Source of the DNA: Novosphingobium sp. MW5
GTDB lineage: Bacteria; Pseudomonadota; Alphaproteobacteria; Sphingomonadales; Sphingomonadaceae
Reading direction: 5' to 3'
Length of the DNA: 64,000 nucleotides
Assembly: GCA_025938935.1 (NCBI GenBank)
Contig: JAPCWB010000001.1
Coordinates: forward strand, 62,001 to 126,000
The translations under genes were made by a program, and so were the position numbers. Positions within the stretch are counted from its first letter, which is position 1. The number at the start of each line of letters is the position of its first letter. Positions 62,344 to 64,000 of this stretch are shown here, in pieces. The notes below the pieces were generated by a model that was given only the letters and a program-made list of their open reading frames with translations, ran no database searches and was not told where the DNA came from.

Positions 62344-63918
62344 ATGCCTGCCTATCTCACGCTCGATCGACTGACGCTTGCCACGCCCGGTGGCCGCCCT
62401 CTCTTTTCAGACCTATCCCTCACCATTGGTAAGGAAGTTGTAGGCCTTGTCGGCCGCAATGGATGCGGCAAGTCCTCTCTGCTGCGCGCAATCCTTGGCG
62501 AACAGGCGCTCCAGTCCGGGGCGATTACCATTTGCGGGACAGTGGGAGTTCTTCGGCAGCTGGTCGCGCCTGGTGAGGGCACGGTAGCCGATGCGCTCGG
62601 CATCGCCAGCTCTCTGGCAAGGCTAGATCGTATAGAAGCCGGCAGCGGAAGCGAGGCGGACTTTGCCGAAGCAGACTGGGAATTACCCCAGCGCCTCAAT
62701 GATGCTTTTGCAGCTGCGGGTCTGGCGTCCATCGATATTACCCGGCCGCTCGACAGCCTAAGCGGCGGCGAGCGGACCAGGATAGGCATCGCCGGACTAC
62801 TGCTGGAACCGCCGGAATTGCTGTTTCTTGATGAGCCAACCAACAATCTGGACCAGGATGGTCGGGGTGCGATTGCCGCCTTGCTATCCGAATGGCGCGG
62901 CGGAGCCCTGGTGGCGAGCCATGATCGCGAACTGCTTGAGGCGGTGGACAGGATCGTGTCGCTCTCGCCCACCGGTATCGCGATCCATGGCGGTGGCTGG
63001 TCATCCTGGTTGGCGGAGCGTGATGCGGCCCGCGCGCGTGCTGCGGCAGAACGCGAAAGCGCAGACCGACAAGTTCGCGAGGCACAGCGCGCCGCGCAAG
63101 TGGGCCGTGAGCGCCAGGCTCGCCGCGACCGCGCGGGTCGTGATTATGCGGCAAGCGGCAGTGCTCCAAAAATCCTGATGGGCCGTCAACGCGAGCGAGC
63201 TCAAAACAGCGCAGGACGAGGAAACAACCTGGCCGATCAGCGCCGCCAAGCGGTGGACGCCTCCCTGGAAGCTGCCAAGGCGAAAATCGAAGTGGCTATC
63301 CCTCTCACCATGCAAATACCTCCGAGCGGGCTTGCTTCGAACCGCTTGGTCCTGTCGTTCAGAGATGTCTGCTGGAATGCTGGCGAGCGCTGGGTCATCG
63401 ACCAGCTCTCGTTCGAGCTACGCGGCCCCGAACGCGTGGCGATCACCGGTCGCAATGGTGCGGGCAAGACTTCGCTCTTCCGGCTCGCTGCCGGCCTTGC
63501 CGTTCCAACGATAGGCCAGGTGGAACGACCGGTCCCCTTGGCTATGCTGGATCAAGGCGTCACCCTTCTCGATCGTAATGCCACGCTGGCCGAAAACATG
63601 AGAAGGCTGAATCCTGCGCTCCTCGAAAACCGGGCGCGGGCCACCCTTGCCCGCTTCGCGTTCAGGAATGTCGAGGCGGACAAGCTGGTTCGTGATCTGA
63701 GCGGTGGAGAATGTCTGCGCGCCGGCCTGGCTTGCGTAATGTCGGCTGATCCGGCCCCGCAGCTTCTCATGCTCGACGAACCAACCAATCACATGGATCT
63801 GGAATCGATCGAAGTGATCGAGGAAGCCCTGTGTGGGTTTGATGGTGCGCTTATGGTGATCAGCCACGATTCCTCGTTCTTGGATGCGATCGGCTGCCAC
63901 AGGAGGATTAGGTTGTAA
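62344..63918 (+). CDS. ABC-F family ATPase
   Basis: A 524-residue cytoplasmic protein with twin ABC domains and no membrane segments. Domain 1: GLVGRNGCGKSSLLR, SLSGGERTRIGIAGLL, LLFLDEPTNNLD. Domain 2: AITGRNGAGKTSLFR, DLSGGECLRAGLACV, LLMLDEPTNHMD. A highly charged Arg/Ala/Gln linker (about residues 225-310) is the expected E-site hairpin. It is shorter than the YheS-like protein at 20312 and lacks a C-terminal coiled coil. Codon choice is less GC-biased than around it, and it has its own spacing on both sides, so transfer is possible. Members of this group protect ribosomes from antibiotics or resolve stalls; which applies here is unknown. Confidence 0.84.
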   Translation: MPAYLTLDRLTLATPGGRPLFSDLSLTIGKEVVGLVGRNGCGKSSLLRAILGEQALQSGAITICGTVGVLRQLVAPGEGTVADALGIASSLARLDRIEAGSGSEADFAEADWELPQRLNDAFAAAGLASIDITRPLDSLSGGERTRIGIAGLLLEPPELLFLDEPTNNLDQDGRGAIAALLSEWRGGALVASHDRELLEAVDRIVSLSPTGIAIHGGGWSSWLAERDAARARAAAERESADRQVREAQRAAQVGRERQARRDRAGRDYAASGSAPKILMGRQRERAQNSAGRGNNLADQRRQAVDASLEAAKAKIEVAIPLTMQIPPSGLASNRLVLSFRDVCWNAGERWVIDQLSFELRGPERVAITGRNGAGKTSLFRLAAGLAVPTIGQVERPVPLAMLDQGVTLLDRNATLAENMRRLNPALLENRARATLARFAFRNVEADKLVRDLSGGECLRAGLACVMSADPAPQLLMLDEPTNHMDLESIEVIEEALCGFDGALMVISHDSSFLDAIGCHRRIRL

Positions 63919-64000
63919 GCGACAGAGCGGCAAAGCTGCACTGGCACTACAGCCCCCGGGATTGTGCCATCTCAGAAAATTCGCCTGAAAAAAGTCATTC

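Overview
The window is about 65% GC chromosomal DNA with the gene content of an alphaproteobacterium, most likely Sphingomonadales (Novosphingobium/Altererythrobacter type). The signs are large TonB receptors, TamA/TamB, Tat-exported sulfatase and esterase, KdgK/UxaA hexuronate genes, a CrbS-like sensor and dense short-spaced operons. There are no phage genes, transposases, CRISPR arrays or rRNA genes. One tRNA-Leu(CAG) lies at 22825-22911. The taxonomic call is inference from gene content and style.

Layout. (1) 1-9374: a pectin/hexuronate locus. A minus-strand operon encodes an RpiB-type isomerase, a KduD-type SDR, KDG kinase, a carboxylesterase and a rhamnogalacturonan-acetylesterase-like SGNH esterase. 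Next to it are a LacI regulator and, on the plus strand, UxaA, a hydratase of the FAH/MhpD fold and an ExuT-type transporter. Three copies of a TGACACCGGTTWCC element mark the regulated promoters. (2) 9508-17422: a molybdenum hydroxylase operon (CoxG-, CoxM-, CoxS- and CoxL-like), a GntR regulator, an aldehyde dehydrogenase and an SDR, forming an oxidative pathway of unknown substrate. (3) 17463-22911: housekeeping genes (TrmL, catalase HPII, ABC-F ATPase, GreA/B paralogue, tRNA-Leu). (4) 22960-30739: a GH130-like protein, a small lipoprotein, TamB and TamA. (5) 30926-42693: an acetate/propionate module with a CrbS-like hybrid kinase, a CrbR-like regulator, Acs, a DcaP-like porin, an MHS transporter, a Pat-like GNAT and PrpE.

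(6) 42979-48609: the most unusual segment, a coenzyme F420 locus. It holds F420-dependent glucose-6-phosphate dehydrogenase (Fgd), 6-phosphogluconate dehydrogenase, CofE, and one 941-residue polypeptide that fuses CofC (guanylyltransferase) to both radical-SAM halves of FO synthase (CofG and CofH). CofD is not in the window. (7) 48715-62085: a polysaccharide/sulfated-glycan style locus with an FAH hydrolase, sulfatase, LysR regulator, TonB receptor, carboxylesterase, GH2 glycosidase with malectin-like end, a truncated FucP-type transporter and a cation/proton antiporter. A second operator type (TGGTC-n-ACCAAT) occurs here twice and once before the hexuronate transporter, suggesting a regulon spread across the window. 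(8) 62344-63918: a second ABC-F ATPase.

A cross-cutting feature is that at least eight otherwise well-conserved genes are broken by single small indels, most in short homopolymers. This pattern fits residual sequencing error better than decay. I annotate these genes across their full extent and flag the break point.
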